From assembly GCA_039817885.1 (NCBI GenBank), contig JBCBUY010000010.1:1-61572 (forward strand): a stretch of 61,572 bases of DNA. Direction: 5' to 3'. The first letter of the stretch is position 1, and every line of letters begins with the position of its first letter. Below, in pieces: positions 18,091-27,242 of this stretch. The DNA is from CALLCD01 sp039817885. GTDB lineage: Bacteria > Pseudomonadota > Alphaproteobacteria > Caulobacterales > Hyphomonadaceae. The position numbers and the translations under genes were made by a program. The notes beneath the pieces were generated by a model. That model searched no databases, was not told the DNA's origin, and was given only the letters and a program-made list of their open reading frames with translations.

Positions 18091-18849
18091 TTACTTGGAT
18101 ATCAGCGTGAATGTCCCACGCCCATGCAAAACATCCTGTAGAGCACCTTGTTCATGCATGGAAAAGACCAGAATTGGAATATTGCTATCACGCATCAAGC
18201 TGACCGCCGACGCATCCATGACCTTCAGGTCATCTGCGAGGACCTGCTGGTATGGCAGTGTGTCGTATCGCGTTGCCGTGGGATCGGTCTTGGGATCGGC
18301 TGTATAGACGCCGTCGACCTGTGTGCCTTTCAGCAGTGCGTCGCAGCCCATTTCGGCGGCGCGAAGGGCGGCACCGGTATCCGTCGTGAAGAATGGATTG
18401 CCCGTCCCGGCCGCGAAAATCACCACCCGCCCCTTCTCCATATGGCGGACAGCCCGGCGGCGGATAAATGGTTCGCAGATCGACTCCATGCGGATCGCCG
18501 ACTGAACGCGCGTGGGCACGCCGATTTGTTCGAGTGCCCCCTGGACTGCCAAGGCATTCATGACCGTTGCCAGCATGCCCATACTGTCGGCCTGGGATCG
18601 ATCCATGCCGACCGCGGCACCAGCGAGCCCTCGAAAAATATTGCCGCCGCCGATAACGACGCAAATCTCAGCACCAGCCTCCCGCGCAGCGCCAATTTCT
18701 TTCGCGTAAGTCAAGCAGGTCGGCATATCTATGCCGAATTCACCCGGGCCCATAAGCGCTTCGCCAGAAAGCTTCAAAAGCGCCCTTTTGTACTTCAAAT
18801 CAGATTGCTGATCAGCGTCGTCAGGCATAGGCGGAGTCCCCGATATCAT
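18091..18849 (-). CDS. pyrH: Uridylate kinase (UMP kinase)
   Basis: This is a 252-residue hexameric UMP kinase of the amino-acid kinase fold. Motifs seen are LLKLSGEALMG, VIGGGNIFRG, FAAGTGNPFFTTDTGAALRA and the KGTQVDGVYTADPK segment. It phosphorylates UMP with ATP and is normally controlled by GTP and UTP. The start is ATG at 18849 or 18828; the first residues are variable in the family. A G·U-containing hairpin lies between it and tsf. Confidence 0.96.
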   Translation of the reverse strand: MISGTPPMPDDADQQSDLKYKRALLKLSGEALMGPGEFGIDMPTCLTYAKEIGAAREAGAEICVVIGGGNIFRGLAGAAVGMDRSQADSMGMLATVMNALAVQGALEQIGVPTRVQSAIRMESICEPFIRRRAVRHMEKGRVVIFAAGTGNPFFTTDTGAALRAAEMGCDALLKGTQVDGVYTADPKTDPTATRYDTLPYQQVLADDLKVMDASAVSLMRDSNIPILVFSMHEQGALQDVLHGRGTFTLISK

Positions 18850-18872
18850 TTGCCCGAGAGCTGATAAAGGAT

Positions 18873-18900
18873 TCCCGGCCGCCTGTCATGGCAACCGGGA
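18873..18900 (-). terminator. Hairpin in the tsf-pyrH gap (attenuator or processing site)
   Basis: In the transcribed strand TCCCGGTTGCC pairs with GGCGGCCGGGA (11 pairs, two of them G·U) around the loop ATGACA. A weak run (CCTTTATC) follows. It could reduce read-through from the highly expressed rpsB-tsf genes into pyrH, or serve as an RNA processing site. Confidence 0.55.
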
Positions 18901-18929
18901 CACCTCATTGTCTATTTTCTACAGAAAGA

Positions 18930-19841
18930 TCAGCCTTTAGCCGCGGCTGCAACTTCAGCTGCAAAGTCTTCTTCTTCCTTCTCGATGCCGTCGCCCAGCG
19001 TGAAGCGCGCGAAGCCCTTAAGACTTGCCCCGGAGCTTTCGATGAATTTGCCAACTGTCGTGTCCGGATCAAGCAGGAATACCTGCTCTACCAGGACAAC
19101 TTCCTTGTAGAATTTCTTGATGCGTCCCTGAATCATGTTTTCGATGATGTTTTCAGGCTTGCCGCTTTCCCGAGCCTGTTCGGTCAGAAAGGTCTTTTCT
19201 TTCTCGATCAGTGCCGGATCAAGTTCGTCCACGGTCGCAGCTTCCGCAGCCGGGTTGGCGGCGGCAACATGCATCGCGATTTTCTTACCGACCTCGGCAT
19301 AATCGCCATCGCCTTCAAGCGCGACAAGCACACCGATTTTGCCCATGCCGTCTGCTTCTGAGTTGTGGACATAGCTCGCCACCGAACCAGAACTGACTTC
19401 GAGCTTCGCGGTGCGGCGGAGCGCCATGTTTTCGCCGATTGTGGCCACCATGCGCTTGACCATGTCTTCCACGGTGCCCTCACCATCCGGAGCAGGTGCT
19501 CCTTGGAGGCCTTCAAGCGTTCCGTCAGATGTCAAAGCCGTCTGCGCGATCTGGCTAAGTGCAGCTTGGAACTGCTCATTGCGCGCAACAAAGTCTGTCT
19601 CGGCATTGAGCTCGACGAGAGATCCGGTTTTCCCATCGGCAGACAGGGCGACAGCAACGAGGCCATCTGCCGCCGTCCGGCCAGATTTCTTGGCTGCCTT
19701 GGACAAGCCCTTGGCGCGCAGCCATTCCATGGCGGCTTCGGTATCGCCGTCGCTTTCTACGAGAGCTTTCTTTGCATCCATCATGCCTGCGCCGGTTTGT
19801 TCGCGCAGAGATTTGACAAGCGCAGCTGTGATCTGTGCCAT
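18930..19841 (-). CDS. tsf: Elongation factor Ts
   Basis: This 303-residue EF-Ts is the nucleotide exchange factor for EF-Tu. The N-terminal UBA-like domain (VKSLREQTGAGMMDAKKALVE), the TDFVARNEQF motif that contacts EF-Tu, and a C-terminal coiled-coil and domain with QVFLLDPDTTVGKF are in order. It lies 46 bases after rpsB and is part of the classic rpsB-tsf pair. Confidence 0.97.
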   Translation of the reverse strand: MAQITAALVKSLREQTGAGMMDAKKALVESDGDTEAAMEWLRAKGLSKAAKKSGRTAADGLVAVALSADGKTGSLVELNAETDFVARNEQFQAALSQIAQTALTSDGTLEGLQGAPAPDGEGTVEDMVKRMVATIGENMALRRTAKLEVSSGSVASYVHNSEADGMGKIGVLVALEGDGDYAEVGKKIAMHVAAANPAAEAATVDELDPALIEKEKTFLTEQARESGKPENIIENMIQGRIKKFYKEVVLVEQVFLLDPDTTVGKFIESSGASLKGFARFTLGDGIEKEEEDFAAEVAAAAKG

Positions 19842-19887
19842 CGGTCAGTCCTTCATGTCCCTGGTTTGGATTAGGTATGGTGCCTAT

Positions 19888-20754
19888 TTAGGCTGTTGTT
19901 TCGGATTCGCTAGCCTCTTCAGAGGTCGGCTCTCCTTCAGCGGTCGGAGCAGGCTCTGCGTCTGCAACAGGTTCTTCGTCTGCCGCCTCGGCTATGGCAA
20001 CATCCGCAGCGGCCATGGCATCCACATCTTCAGCTTCGCCGAGATCGATCCCGAGACCAGCTGTTGACTCGGCCAGACCATCGAGGACGGCGTCGGCAAC
20101 CAGATTGCAATAAAGTACAATTGCCCGCGCCGCATCGTCATTGCCTGGGAACGGGAAGTCGATGTCTTCGGGGTCGCAATTGGTATCCACCACGGCGACA
20201 ACTGGAATGCCAAGCTTCTTGGCCTCTTGGACCGCAATCGCTTCTTTGTTGGTGTCGATGACAAAGATCAGGCTAGGCAGACCGCCCATATCGGCGATCC
20301 CGCCAAGTGCTCTTTGCAGCTTGTCTTTCTCACGTTCGAGGTTGAGCAATTCTTTCTTGGTGAGACCGGCACCGCCGTCGCCTTCAAACATTGTTTCCAA
20401 TTCTTTGAGGCGCTTGATCGAGTTCGAAACGGTCGACCAATTGGTCAGCGTGCCGCCGAGCCAGCGATGGTTCATATAATACTGAGCACAACGTCCAGCT
20501 GCTTCAGCAATCGGTTGCTGTGCTTGGCGCTTCGTGCCGACGAACAGGACCCGGCCGCCTTTGGCAACAGTGTCACGGACCTGAACGAGTGCTTGGTGCA
20601 GTAGAGGCACCGTCTTCGACAGATCGAGAATGTGGATCTGGGACCGATCACCATAGATGAATTGCTTCATCTTGGGGTTCCAGCGATGTGTTTGGTGTCC
20701 AAAGTGCACGCCGGCTTCAAGCAGGTCGCGCATAGAAAATTCTGGCAGAGCCAT
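19888..20754 (-). CDS. rpsB: 30S ribosomal protein S2 with acidic C-terminal tail
   Basis: This is a 288-residue S2. The core (about 1-230) has MRDLLEAGVHFGHQTHRWNPKM, the GTKRQAQ loop, RWLGGTLTNW and the PGNDDAARAI region. The last 50 or so residues form an Ala/Glu/Asp-rich low-complexity tail not found in E. coli S2 but common in Alphaproteobacteria. It is the first gene of the long operon; a GGAGATAA ribosome site precedes the ATG. Confidence 0.97.
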   Translation of the reverse strand: MALPEFSMRDLLEAGVHFGHQTHRWNPKMKQFIYGDRSQIHILDLSKTVPLLHQALVQVRDTVAKGGRVLFVGTKRQAQQPIAEAAGRCAQYYMNHRWLGGTLTNWSTVSNSIKRLKELETMFEGDGGAGLTKKELLNLEREKDKLQRALGGIADMGGLPSLIFVIDTNKEAIAVQEAKKLGIPVVAVVDTNCDPEDIDFPFPGNDDAARAIVLYCNLVADAVLDGLAESTAGLGIDLGEAEDVDAMAAADVAIAEAADEEPVADAEPAPTAEGEPTSEEASESETTA

Positions 20755-20969
20755 GTCTGTTTATCTCCAATCCGGTTGGCCGCCGCAGGAGGAATGAACT
20801 TACCTATAAAGATAAGCCCACACCGGACTATGTGTCCCGCGTGTCGGAATAGCGCGGCTTATATGGGGGATAGACTGTGCTTGCAAGCCCGCTTTTCTGC
20901 GTATCGCAAACGTTCTGTTCGCCAGCATGTCCCGAAAGCCTGCCGGGACACGTTCGTCCCTATTTCGGC

Positions 20970-21001
20970 AAAACACCCACCGCGCCAAAAGTGGGTGTCA
21001 A
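20970..21001 (+). repeat. Dispersed palindromic repeat, copy 1
   Basis: This 32-base unit contains the complementary halves ACACCCAC and GTGGGTGT around a GC-rich loop. It recurs exactly, in inverted orientation, at 56531-56562, and in a diverged form at 41828-41854 within ctaA. Confidence 0.9.
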
Positions 21002-21014
21002 TCGACACCCACTT
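20989..21014 (-). terminator. Terminator-like hairpin after the TetR gene
   Basis: An 11-bp perfect stem (20989-20999 with 21004-21014) with a four-base loop lies 30 bases past the tetR stop and is followed on the minus strand by TTTT-type residues. It would insulate the rpsB operon from tetR transcription. The same bases can form a second, competing hairpin (ACACCCAC with GTGGGTGT), because they belong to the dispersed repeat described separately. Confidence 0.7.
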
Positions 21015-21043
21015 AGCTCCCCTATTCTGCGCTGTAGCGAGGC

Positions 21044-21682
21044 TCAGAATCCTGAGGTTGAATGGTCAAGCAGCGCCGCCGCTGTTCGCAGCATAACCGC
21101 CTCAGACTCTTCGGGTGTCAGCTCCTGGTCTTGTCGCATAGCGCGCCAGGCGTCGAAGCAGAGGGCCGTTTCCAGCGCCGCAAAAAGGGTGTTGTTTGCG
21201 GCGAGGTCTGTGGGCAGGACACCGACCAATCCCGACCGCTCCAATGATCGGAATCTCTTATGAGAATCCATAAGAAAATCAGACTGAAAGCGCCGAATCC
21301 CGGCGGCTACCTTAAGGGGCATGATGCGTTCATACATCGTCGCCCGCCTCGAGATCAGCTGATCAAGTTGGGCCCGCCAGTCCTCAGCAGTGAGCGGCGA
21401 CATGAACCCCGGCAGGAATTCGTGCTCGGCCTCTTTCATCAATTCGCGATAAAGCGAATCCATATCGTCAAAGAGCCGGAAAACGGTTCGTAGTCCAACG
21501 CCAGCAACCTCAGCCACCCGCGCTGCGCCAGGCCGTACTTCACCGTCACGCAATAGGTCCAACATGGCGTCGATTATAAGCTTGCGGCTACGCTCGCTTC
21601 GCTGACGCCGGCCATCGGTTTCTGTAGTATCTACGGTACTTTTGGTGGGTGTAACCACCTTTAAATCTGGGTCTTTTCTCAT
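21044..21682 (-). CDS. TetR/AcrR family transcriptional regulator
   Basis: This 212-residue regulator has an N-terminal helix-turn-helix (about 28-75: SRKLIIDAMLDLLRDGEV then VAEVAGVGLRTVFRLFDDMDSLY) in which the recognition helix reads GVGLRTVFRLF, typical of TetR. The C-terminal ligand domain is helical and has no recognised ligand signature. It is divergent from the DUF374-waaA-lpxK operon (about 100-base gap) and could control itself or that operon, which is an inference from position. The DNA target is unknown. Confidence 0.88.
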   Translation of the reverse strand: MRKDPDLKVVTPTKSTVDTTETDGRRQRSERSRKLIIDAMLDLLRDGEVRPGAARVAEVAGVGLRTVFRLFDDMDSLYRELMKEAEHEFLPGFMSPLTAEDWRAQLDQLISRRATMYERIMPLKVAAGIRRFQSDFLMDSHKRFRSLERSGLVGVLPTDLAANNTLFAALETALCFDAWRAMRQDQELTPEESEAVMLRTAAALLDHSTSGF

Positions 21683-21798
21683 GACTTACTTCCCTCACAG
21701 GCAAGTCTAGCTGTTTGTGCACCAATTGAGAAAGCCTGCATTGCAGAACGCTTGTGCGCTGACCACTGGCTCGGGACCCTTTGGACCGGTCTGCAGCC

Positions 21799-22596
21799 AT
21801 GCGCTCGCTACTGGCGTCGAGGGCAAAGCAGCTTATACTCAGCCATATGAAACGTGTCCTCCGATCTGCGCCGGTTGCGATGGTCCTTGGGGCTGTGATC
21901 TGGGCGTATATGGCGCTTTGCGGTCGAACGATCCGATGGCGCGTCGAGGGGTTGGAGACCGCCAAAGATACATGGACCCGGCCAAATGGACTGATCGTCG
22001 CGGCGTGGCATTCCACGATCCTGACATTGCCAACAGGGTGGACAAAATTCATGCGGAAATGGCCAGAGAGATCAGCTCCGTCGGCCATGCTGATCTCATT
22101 GTCGCCCGATGCTGAGCCCGTCTCACGGGCCATCCGCCATCTCGGTCTTGAAGGGATCCGCGGATCGTCATTTCACAAGCGCAAATCCAAGGACAAAGGC
22201 GGGGGCGCTGCCATAGCTGAAGCGTCGAAGCTTCTGAGATCAGGCGGTGCCGTTTGCATCACACCGGATGGGCCAAGGGGTCCGCGTCAACGGGCTGGGC
22301 TTGGTCCGATCGTGCTGGCTCGGCGCGCCAATGTGCCAATATTGCCCTATGCGCTCGCGACAGCCCCGTCGAAACGCCTGTCGACATGGGACAGGTTTCA
22401 GATCCCCATTCCCTTTGCGCGAGGAGCAATCGTGTTCGGTTCCCCCTTGACGCTCGCCAAATCCGGCACACCGGAAACCATGCGCCGTGAATTGGAGACG
22501 GCGCTGAATATTGCAACCCGCCGCGCGGAAGCTCTATGTGGAGCTCCACATATCGACCCGGAAACTCCTGCCGATACAAAAGCGGACGCCGCATGA
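21799..22596 (+). CDS. DUF374 lysophospholipid acyltransferase family protein
   Basis: This protein is 265 residues from the ATG at 21799; ATG at 21847 is an alternative giving MKRVLRSAPVAM. It has an N-terminal membrane segment, the acyltransferase-like block AAWHSTILTLP, then SPDAEPVSRAIRHLG, RGSS and ITPDGPRGPRQ. These match the DUF374 branch of the lysophosphatidic acid acyltransferase fold; the HX4D motif appears only in the altered form WHSTIL. It is the first gene of the Kdo-lipid A operon and overlaps waaA by four bases. A role in lipid A or phospholipid acylation is inferred; the substrate is unknown. Confidence 0.85.
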   Translation: MRSLLASRAKQLILSHMKRVLRSAPVAMVLGAVIWAYMALCGRTIRWRVEGLETAKDTWTRPNGLIVAAWHSTILTLPTGWTKFMRKWPERSAPSAMLISLSPDAEPVSRAIRHLGLEGIRGSSFHKRKSKDKGGGAAIAEASKLLRSGGAVCITPDGPRGPRQRAGLGPIVLARRANVPILPYALATAPSKRLSTWDRFQIPIPFARGAIVFGSPLTLAKSGTPETMRRELETALNIATRRAEALCGAPHIDPETPADTKADAA

Positions 22597-23843
22597 CCGT
22601 TGCGCTAACCGTCTACCGTATCGCCACGGCCGGGCTGTCTCCATTGGTCCCGCAGCTCCTGAATGCCCGCGTTGCTAAGGGCAAGGAAATAGCAGACAGG
22701 CAGAGTGAACGTCTTGCCCGCCACCTGCCGACACGACCCCGAGGAGAAGTCATATGGCTCCATGGGGCCAGCGTCGGAGAAACCCGCCTGCTCATCGAAG
22801 TTGCAGACGCCCTGCGCAAGCTGAGGCCTGACGCGTTCTTGCTGTTCACAAGTCAGACGCGCACGTCGGCAGAACTTGTGGCCGACCTTCTGCCAGAGCA
22901 TTCGCAACACCAACTCGCTCCGGTCGACACACCGTCAGCGACGCGGCGTTTTATCGCTCACTGGGAACCAGATCTCTGCATCTTTGCCGAGGGTGAAATT
23001 TGGCCAAACCTGCTCCTGGCAGCGCAATCCAGCCATGCGAAACTTGCCCTGATAAATGCACGAATGACAGAAAAGTCGATCACGGGCTGGTCCCGAATAA
23101 AGCGAACGGCGCAGAGGTTGTTTTCCCGGTTCGACTTGATCTTGGCGGCAGACACACGAACGGCCGCTGGCCTTTCCCAATTGACCGGACAAGATGTTCC
23201 GGCCTTTGGAAACTTGAAGACCGTTCGCGAGTCCGCGCGACCAGCCGATGGGCCTGCACGTGTCGCATTTGCCTGGGATGGGCCTGTTCTATTGGGCGCG
23301 TCGACCCATCCGGGTGAGGAAGTCCTTCTACTCGACAGTTTGGCGCAGATGGCTGCCGGAAGCCGTTTGATCCTGGCCCAGCGACATCCCGAACGGGGCG
23401 ATGATATAGACGCATTGTTGACAGCTCGCGGCGTTCGGTCAGCACGTTGGTCGCGCGGAGAGGTGCCTCAGCAGGACACCGAAGTCCTGCTCGCCGACAC
23501 AATTGGCGATATGCACCAATGGTATGACATGGCCGACTGGGTCTATCTGGGTGGGGCCCATGTACCGGACATCGGCGGACACAATCCCCTGGAGCCTCTT
23601 GGCTTTGGCAAGCCCGTTCTCACCGGACCGCACACAACCAATTTCGCCGACATGATTGAGGATCTGAAACCGCTCGGTGCCATAACGATTGTAAAGACGG
23701 CAAAGGACATCGCTGCTGCCTGCACAGATGCCAACGCAACAGACACAGACGCGATCAATGCCTACTTTGCCACTGGCCGAAAGCGCCTTCAGGAGGCTGC
23801 GGCGAGACTTGTTGATCTTCTCGTTCCTGAAGCCGCCGAATGA
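22593..23843 (+). CDS. waaA: 3-deoxy-D-manno-octulosonic acid transferase
   Basis: This 416-residue Kdo transferase (GT30) adds Kdo from CMP-Kdo to lipid IVA on the inner membrane. The catalytic Glu is in WLHGASVGETRLL, acceptor residues lie in FAEGEIWPNLL, and nucleotide-binding motifs occur in ILAQRHPERGDD and GGHNPLEPLGFGKPVLTG. The ATG at 22593 overlaps the DUF374 stop (ATGA); the frame upstream is only a shadow. The stop overlaps lpxK. Mono- or bifunctionality cannot be told from sequence. Confidence 0.95.
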   Translation: MTVALTVYRIATAGLSPLVPQLLNARVAKGKEIADRQSERLARHLPTRPRGEVIWLHGASVGETRLLIEVADALRKLRPDAFLLFTSQTRTSAELVADLLPEHSQHQLAPVDTPSATRRFIAHWEPDLCIFAEGEIWPNLLLAAQSSHAKLALINARMTEKSITGWSRIKRTAQRLFSRFDLILAADTRTAAGLSQLTGQDVPAFGNLKTVRESARPADGPARVAFAWDGPVLLGASTHPGEEVLLLDSLAQMAAGSRLILAQRHPERGDDIDALLTARGVRSARWSRGEVPQQDTEVLLADTIGDMHQWYDMADWVYLGGAHVPDIGGHNPLEPLGFGKPVLTGPHTTNFADMIEDLKPLGAITIVKTAKDIAAACTDANATDTDAINAYFATGRKRLQEAAARLVDLLVPEAAE

Positions 23844-24835
23844 AGGCCCCGCATTTCTGGTCTGGTCATCTCGACCCGCAGTCACGGGAGGCCGCTCCCC
23901 TGACCCGCGCTCTACTCACGCCGCTTGCCGGGATTTACGCAGGTATAACGGCCCGGCGAATACGTACCGCATCACCAACACTCTTGAACATTCCAGTGAT
24001 TTGCATCGGCAATCTCACGGCAGGTGGGAGCGGGAAGACACCAATAGCCGCAGCCATCCGCACCCGACTATCGATGAGCGGGTTACGCACCGCAACGCTG
24101 TCGCGGGGTTATGGAGGTCGGCTTTCCGGACCTCTGCGCGTGGACCCGTCAAAGCACACCTCTCAGGAAGTTGGTGATGAGCCTCTTATGCTGGCGCTAC
24201 TGGGAGAGGCTTGGATCGCGCATGACCGAGCAGATGGCGGCGAAGCGATGGAAGCGGACGGCGTCGACGTGATTGTCATGGATGACGGCTTTCAAAACTC
24301 ATCCCTTGGCAAGGATCTGTCACTTCTAGTCATCGATACGGATGACCCGGTCGGAAACGGTTATGTCATCCCAAAAGGGCCGCTGCGGGAGCCGGTATCT
24401 GCTGGTCTTGCACGAGCGCACGGTATTGTTTTGACCGGAGACGGTGCCTGTCCAGCTTGGCTCGAAAATGCTCCGATACCGATACTCAGATCGCGGCTGA
24501 TACGGAGCACTGAGATACCCAGCGGGGCCCTGATCGCTTTTGCGGGTCTTGCCTCGCCGAACAAATTTTTCGACGCCCTTGCGAGGGATGGGGCAAACCT
24601 CGCCGATACGGTCGCTTTTCCTGATCATCACCCTTATTCGGACAAGGATATGGCACTGCTGCGCAAGCTTGCCGCAGACCATGACGCAGGTCTTGTGACC
24701 ACGGAAAAGGACATTGTCCGACTGACAAGGGCAGACCAAGCGGGTATTGATGTCATCAGAGTGACCGCGAGCTTCGATGACGAGGCGGCGCTTGATGAGC
24801 TTCTCGATCCGTTGGCGAATAAGGCGCTTGCATGA
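23840..24835 (+). CDS. lpxK: Tetraacyldisaccharide 4'-kinase
   Basis: This 331-residue LpxK phosphorylates the 4'-position of the lipid A disaccharide. A membrane-associated N-terminus is followed by the Walker A P-loop GNLTAGGSGKT (57-67), the TATLSRGYGG strand, the GDEP motif and the IVMDDGFQ Walker B-like segment (catalytic Asp), and a C-terminal FPDHHPYSDKD motif. It overlaps waaA and the acyltransferase gene by four bases each. Confidence 0.95.
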   Translation: MKAPHFWSGHLDPQSREAAPLTRALLTPLAGIYAGITARRIRTASPTLLNIPVICIGNLTAGGSGKTPIAAAIRTRLSMSGLRTATLSRGYGGRLSGPLRVDPSKHTSQEVGDEPLMLALLGEAWIAHDRADGGEAMEADGVDVIVMDDGFQNSSLGKDLSLLVIDTDDPVGNGYVIPKGPLREPVSAGLARAHGIVLTGDGACPAWLENAPIPILRSRLIRSTEIPSGALIAFAGLASPNKFFDALARDGANLADTVAFPDHHPYSDKDMALLRKLAADHDAGLVTTEKDIVRLTRADQAGIDVIRVTASFDDEAALDELLDPLANKALA

Positions 24836-25794
24836 CGGTTCAACAATATATCCGCTCGACCGATGTGGAGGATCGCGCGTCCTTTTGGAGACGCGTGCTA
24901 TGGCGCATTGAGGCGGTCGCATGGGACCTTGTCTATTGGTGGCCAGTCTCGCGCCTGAGCCCCGAAAGGGCTTCTAATTTCGGGGCCTGGATTGGACGGC
25001 GAATTGGGCCACTGCTCAGCCAACACAAAGTCGCACAGGCAAACCTCCATCGGGCGTTCCCGGACTGGACAGAGGAGCAAGTCCAGCAGACGGCCCTGGA
25101 GGCCTGGGAAAGCGTTGGGCGAACAGCGGGAGAATTGCCACATTTGGAGCGTTTGAGGCCCTATGTGCCGGATAGCCGGATCGATGTTGATGGCGTGGAA
25201 CATCTCGACGCCATCGAAGCCGCCGAAAACGGGGCCGTGCTTGTGTCTGGCCATTTTGCAAACTGGGAGATCATGGCATCGGTGATTTGTAACCGGCCGG
25301 TAGACTGCCTGGTGACTTATCGTGCGATCAACAACCCCCATATCGATCGCCGCATTAATGCTGTAAGACACGCCTATGGCATCGGCGTTCTGACACCGAA
25401 GGGACTCGGCACGCGATCTCTCATGGAGGCTTTGCGGGATGGTAGAGCCGTCGCCCTTATGAACGATCAGAAATTCCGCGAGGGAATTGCTGTCCCCTTT
25501 TTTGGCCATGACGCGATGACCGCTCCGGGCCCGACGCGCCTCGCTATTCGCTATGGCGTCCCAATAGTGCCCGTCTCCACCGTCCGCACCGGTCCTGCGC
25601 GATTCAAAGTCACCATCCACGATCCGATCTGGCCGCCGGCGGAGGGATCAATGGACGCACGCGTCCGCGATACTGTGCTTCGGGTCACGCAATTTGTGGA
25701 GGCCCGCGTTCGGGAAAATCCCGGACAGTGGTTCTGGATGCATCGCAGGTGGCCAAAAGCAAAGACCACTGGACACGTGACCACGACACCATAG
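24832..25794 (+). CDS. Lipid A biosynthesis lauroyl acyltransferase (LpxL/HtrB family)
   Basis: This 320-residue lysophospholipid-type acyltransferase adds a secondary acyl chain to Kdo-lipid IVA. The catalytic HX4E is H141-E146 in GHFANWE; further motifs are MNDQKFREGIAVPFFG, GAMTAPGPTRLA-like and the closing QWFWMHRRWPK. An N-terminal hydrophobic stretch anchors it. It is last in the DUF374-waaA-lpxK operon. Whether it is LpxL- or LpxM-like in acyl choice cannot be decided here. Confidence 0.92.
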   Translation: MTVQQYIRSTDVEDRASFWRRVLWRIEAVAWDLVYWWPVSRLSPERASNFGAWIGRRIGPLLSQHKVAQANLHRAFPDWTEEQVQQTALEAWESVGRTAGELPHLERLRPYVPDSRIDVDGVEHLDAIEAAENGAVLVSGHFANWEIMASVICNRPVDCLVTYRAINNPHIDRRINAVRHAYGIGVLTPKGLGTRSLMEALRDGRAVALMNDQKFREGIAVPFFGHDAMTAPGPTRLAIRYGVPIVPVSTVRTGPARFKVTIHDPIWPPAEGSMDARVRDTVLRVTQFVEARVRENPGQWFWMHRRWPKAKTTGHVTTTP

Positions 25795-25824
25795 GTCCGA
25801 TCCCATAGTGTTTAGGAGTATCCT

Positions 25825-26223
25825 ATGATCGCGACCTATATCTCCGCTGCTGGCTTATTGTTTGGAGCATGGGCCGGCCTCATCGCTCTGGTTCGGCCAA
25901 GTCAGATTGCACGCTCTCTACGCTTGCAGGCTGACCCTGCCAAACCTGGTGGATATGCGGAGTTCAGAGCCACGTTTGGTGGCGTGTTCTTTATGATCCA
26001 CGCCGTCGCGCTGCTGATCGTTCTTCGATTTGAACCCTTGATCGGGGCGCTCGTTGTCCTGCCAATTGTCGGAGCGTGGCTCGGTGCAGCGATCGCCCGG
26101 ACCCTGTCCATGCTACTCGATAAGGATGAGAACGGCGAAGGCGGAATCAATCGCTACTGGGTAATACTGGAGATTGTCATTGCTCTTCTGATTGCCGCAC
26201 CGATCCTCACGGGAATTGTCTAA
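25825..26223 (+). CDS. Four-helix membrane protein, DUF4345-like
   Basis: This 132-residue integral membrane protein has hydrophobic segments near 4-24, 50-70, 72-92 and 112-130. The AEFRATFGGVFF segment after the first loop resembles the DUF4345 family signature. Function is unknown. It is 30 bases after the acyltransferase with a GGAGTATCC ribosome site, so it may be co-transcribed with the lipid A operon. Confidence 0.75.
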   Translation: MIATYISAAGLLFGAWAGLIALVRPSQIARSLRLQADPAKPGGYAEFRATFGGVFFMIHAVALLIVLRFEPLIGALVVLPIVGAWLGAAIARTLSMLLDKDENGEGGINRYWVILEIVIALLIAAPILTGIV

Positions 26224-26289
26224 CTCAGCGCTTCCCATGATGGACTTCAGTCGTTAGGACAGCGAGACAGATGATCAGAAAGCCACCAA

Positions 26290-27165
26290 ATGACGGAGCG
26301 TCGGGAGACGGGCCGATCGAAACGAAACCGATCGCGACACAAGCCAAACCGGAAGAGATCGAGCGCCCCGCCCATCGCTGAATCGGGCGAAGGCGAGCGC
26401 ATCGCCAAATACCTGGCTCGATGTGGTGTCGCCTCGCGCAGGGCCTGCGAAGCCCTGATCGCAGATGGCAAGGTGTTCGTGAACGGAGAGCGACTTCTGA
26501 CACCGGCCGTGAAGGTCACCGGCCGCGAGGATATTCGGGTAGATCGAAAGCGTATAGAGCCGCCGCAAGCGACCCGGCTTTGGCGTTATCACAAACCCGC
26601 TGGCCTCATCACAACGAACAATGATCCTGCCGGTCGGCGCACGATCTTTGATGAGCTTCCCAAGTCGCTGCCTCGCACCGTAACGGTCGGCCGGCTCGAC
26701 TTGAACACTGAAGGCTTGCTCCTTCTGACCAATAATGGGGAACTTGCTCGCGCACTCGAGTTGCCGAACAATGGGCTGGAACGCACGTATCGTGCGCGCG
26801 CTCATGGTGACATTTCTGAAGACCTTCTCGCGAGCCTGCAATCTGGCATCCAGGTGGACGGTGAGACGTTTGGCGCAATCCGCGCTGAACTCGAGCGCCA
26901 AATGGGAAGCAATAGTTGGATCACGGTGTCTCTCCATGAAGGCAAGAAACGCGAGGTGCGCCGCGCGCTCGAGGCCATTGGCTTACAAGTCAATCGGCTC
27001 ATTCGCACAGATTATGGTCCCTTTGAGCTCGGCGAACTGCGCCCTGGCAGTGTTAAGGAGGTACCGGCTCACCGCATCGCCAGAGAATTGAGCACGATCT
27101 ATCCGGCGCTAAAATCCGAACTTGCCCCAAAGTCACGATTTGAGCGCTCCGGTAAAAGCCGCTAG
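26290..27165 (+). CDS. RsuA/RluB family 23S/16S rRNA pseudouridine synthase
   Basis: This 291-residue enzyme has an Arg-rich N-terminus, then an S4 RNA-binding domain (RIAKYLARCGVASRRACEALI, about 37-90) and the pseudouridine synthase domain with the catalytic Asp in VGRLDLNTEGLLLLTNNGELA. The order matches RluB, which modifies 23S rRNA near position 2605 in E. coli; RluF or RsuA cannot be fully excluded. C-terminus is basic. The length is normal. Confidence 0.9.
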   Translation: MTERRETGRSKRNRSRHKPNRKRSSAPPIAESGEGERIAKYLARCGVASRRACEALIADGKVFVNGERLLTPAVKVTGREDIRVDRKRIEPPQATRLWRYHKPAGLITTNNDPAGRRTIFDELPKSLPRTVTVGRLDLNTEGLLLLTNNGELARALELPNNGLERTYRARAHGDISEDLLASLQSGIQVDGETFGAIRAELERQMGSNSWITVSLHEGKKREVRRALEAIGLQVNRLIRTDYGPFELGELRPGSVKEVPAHRIARELSTIYPALKSELAPKSRFERSGKSR

Positions 27166-27242
27166 GCTGTTTTCCATATTCAATGGATCAGTCGAGCTTT
27201 CTTAGGACAATTGAGCAGATCGGCGACGAAGCGGGAAACACC

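Noticed and set aside
26225..26503. 92-residue minus-strand frame opposite the pseudouridine synthase start
   Set aside because: It has shadow composition, no ribosome site of note, and lies over a conserved gene.
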